A DNA stretch of 64,000 nucleotides from Pedobacter montanisoli (lineage in GTDB: Bacteria > Bacteroidota > Bacteroidia > Sphingobacteriales > Sphingobacteriaceae). Position numbers and translations under genes: made by a program. The notes under the pieces were generated by a model. That model was not told where the DNA came from, did no database searches, and worked only from the letters and a program-made list of their open reading frames with translations. Positions 63,102 through 64,000 of this stretch are shown piece by piece (position 1 is the first letter of the stretch; each line of letters starts with the position of its first letter). The DNA is taken from positions 1,057,543 through 1,121,542 of the forward strand of contig NZ_JALGBH010000002.1 in the NCBI RefSeq assembly GCF_022809115.1. The letters run 5' to 3'.

Positions 63102-63121
63102 CAAACATTTTTATTGAAATA

Positions 63122-64000
63122 ATGAGCAAACACGGTAGAATTTTGGTAGCCATGAGTGGCGGAGTAGATAGTTCGGTAGCATCAGTAATGCTGCACGAGC
63201 AGGGTTATGAGGTTATTGGCCTTACCATGAAGACCTGGGATTATGCTACATCGGGAAGTAACAGCAAAGAAACAGGCTGTTGCAGTTTAGACAGCATAAA
63301 CGATGCTCGTACACTGGCTGTAAACTACGGTTTCCCACATTATATTCTTGATATCAGAGATGAATTTGGCGACTTTGTGATCGATAATTTTGTGGATGAG
63401 TATTTGGCAGGCAGAACCCCAAATCCTTGCGTTTTATGTAATACCCATATTAAATGGGAAGCTTTATTGAAACGTGCCAACAAATTAGACTGTGAGTTTA
63501 TTGCTACCGGTCATTACGCCAACATCCGTTTACAGGATAACGGCCGTTATGTAATTTCTAAAGGAAAAGACGAAAATAAAGACCAATCTTATGTTTTGTG
63601 GGGTGTATCTCAAGAAAATCTGGCAAGAACCAAATTTCCTCTAGGTAGCTTTACCAAAGCTGAAATCAGACAAATGGCGCTGGATATGGGGCAGGAAGAA
63701 CTGGCTAAAAAAAGCGAAAGCTATGAAATATGCTTTGTACCTGATAATGATTACCGCGCTTTCTTAAAACACAAAGTTCCTGATTTAGAAGAACGTGTAG
63801 CCGGCGGTAATTTTGTAGATACCAAAGGAATGGTAATTGGGCAACATAAAGGTTACCCTTTTTACACCATTGGTCAGCGTAAAGGTTTAGGAGTTGCTTT
63901 TGGCGAACCTATGTTTGTTACGCAGATTTTACCCGAAAGCAATACTGTGGTTTTAGGCCGTGCAGATGAATTGGAACGTAAAGAAGCCTTGGTTAAAAAC
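63122..64000 (+). CDS. mnmA: tRNA-specific 2-thiouridylase MnmA, C-terminus cut by window edge
   Basis: 293 codons open to the edge of the window; the full protein is usually 350-380 residues. PP-loop ATPase making s2U34 in tRNAs for Lys, Glu and Gln. Seen: VAMSGGVDSSVASVML (PP loop), GRTPNPCVLCNTHIKW with the catalytic Cys, ATGHYA, DQSYVLWG, the second catalytic Cys in SYEICFVPDNDYR, and GQHKGYPFYTIGQRKGLG. The end is an artefact of the window, not a truncation. Confidence 0.95.
   Translation, partial: MSKHGRILVAMSGGVDSSVASVMLHEQGYEVIGLTMKTWDYATSGSNSKETGCCSLDSINDARTLAVNYGFPHYILDIRDEFGDFVIDNFVDEYLAGRTPNPCVLCNTHIKWEALLKRANKLDCEFIATGHYANIRLQDNGRYVISKGKDENKDQSYVLWGVSQENLARTKFPLGSFTKAEIRQMALDMGQEELAKKSESYEICFVPDNDYRAFLKHKVPDLEERVAGGNFVDTKGMVIGQHKGYPFYTIGQRKGLGVAFGEPMFVTQILPESNTVVLGRADELERKEALVKN

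Overview
The window reads as chromosomal DNA of a Bacteroidota member, most likely a Sphingobacteriaceae such as Pedobacter (inferred from protein resemblance, not from a search). Supporting signs are a SusC/SusD pair, a GLPGLI-type protein, many short signal peptides ending in AQ, almost no Shine-Dalgarno sequences, and many copies of the Bacteroidota -7 promoter box TAnnTTTG. Both ends cut genes: a catalase at the left edge lacks its N-terminus, and mnmA at the right edge lacks its C-terminus. No rRNA, tRNA, CRISPR array, prophage or transposase gene was seen.

Layout. 1-2.4 kb: catalase, a hairpin-rich gap and a Gre/Rnk-like factor. 2.4-17.5 kb (minus strand): an AraC regulator, then a probable operon of SusC, SusD, two S10 serine carboxypeptidases, a TPR protein with an HExxH motif and a secreted amidohydrolase, followed by proline dehydrogenase. 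I read this as a peptide-uptake and degradation locus rather than a glycan locus. 18-20 kb: S4 protein, aroB and a sterol-desaturase-like protein. 20.3-25.4 kb (minus): GLPGLI protein, LutA-like protein, UMF1-type MFS transporter, RecQ. 25.5-28.8 kb: a large TolB-propeller/amidohydrolase fusion. 28.8-30.9 kb: two small genes (an alpha/beta hydrolase and a WapI-like immunity protein) bounded by related imperfect palindromes that look like recombination cassettes. 30.9-37.4 kb: FAD-dependent oxidoreductase, purK-purE, algH/pdxH, a 3-hydroxyacyl-CoA dehydrogenase and ruvB. 37.9-42.1 kb: a GNAT-nitrilase fusion, a small membrane protein, queG and two unknowns. 42.2-47.6 kb (minus): an esterase-like protein, an AraC regulator, an M1 peptidase and a DnaQ-like exonuclease. 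47.7-51.6 kb: two tandem DUF3857/transglutaminase-like proteins, one with a degenerate catalytic triad. 51.6-56.9 kb (minus): a 40-residue membrane protein under its own promoter, and a probable mutS operon ending in three thioredoxin-fold proteins. 57.2-59.3 kb (minus): mtaB, ubiX and a possible small RNA. 59.5-64 kb: lipocalin, an exonuclease, a fused ABC ATPase and mnmA.

Intergenic space is dominated by one family of short palindromic repeats (CTGAA...TTCAG cores with GTCA/TGAC ends), scattered singly, in inverted pairs, and in three clusters (37.4-37.8, 57.0-57.2 and 62.7-63.0 kb). Two convergent gene pairs are separated by elements in which a perfect 12-14 bp stem encloses such a core. 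Several housekeeping genes have the -7 box only 4-8 nt before the ATG, which suggests leaderless transcripts.

The most interesting candidates are the cassette-like pair at 28.99-30.68 kb, the SusCD-peptidase-amidohydrolase-PRODH locus with a palindrome placed as an activator site, the small RNA candidate beside ubiX, the 40-residue protein at 51.6 kb, and the REPIN-like repeat family.
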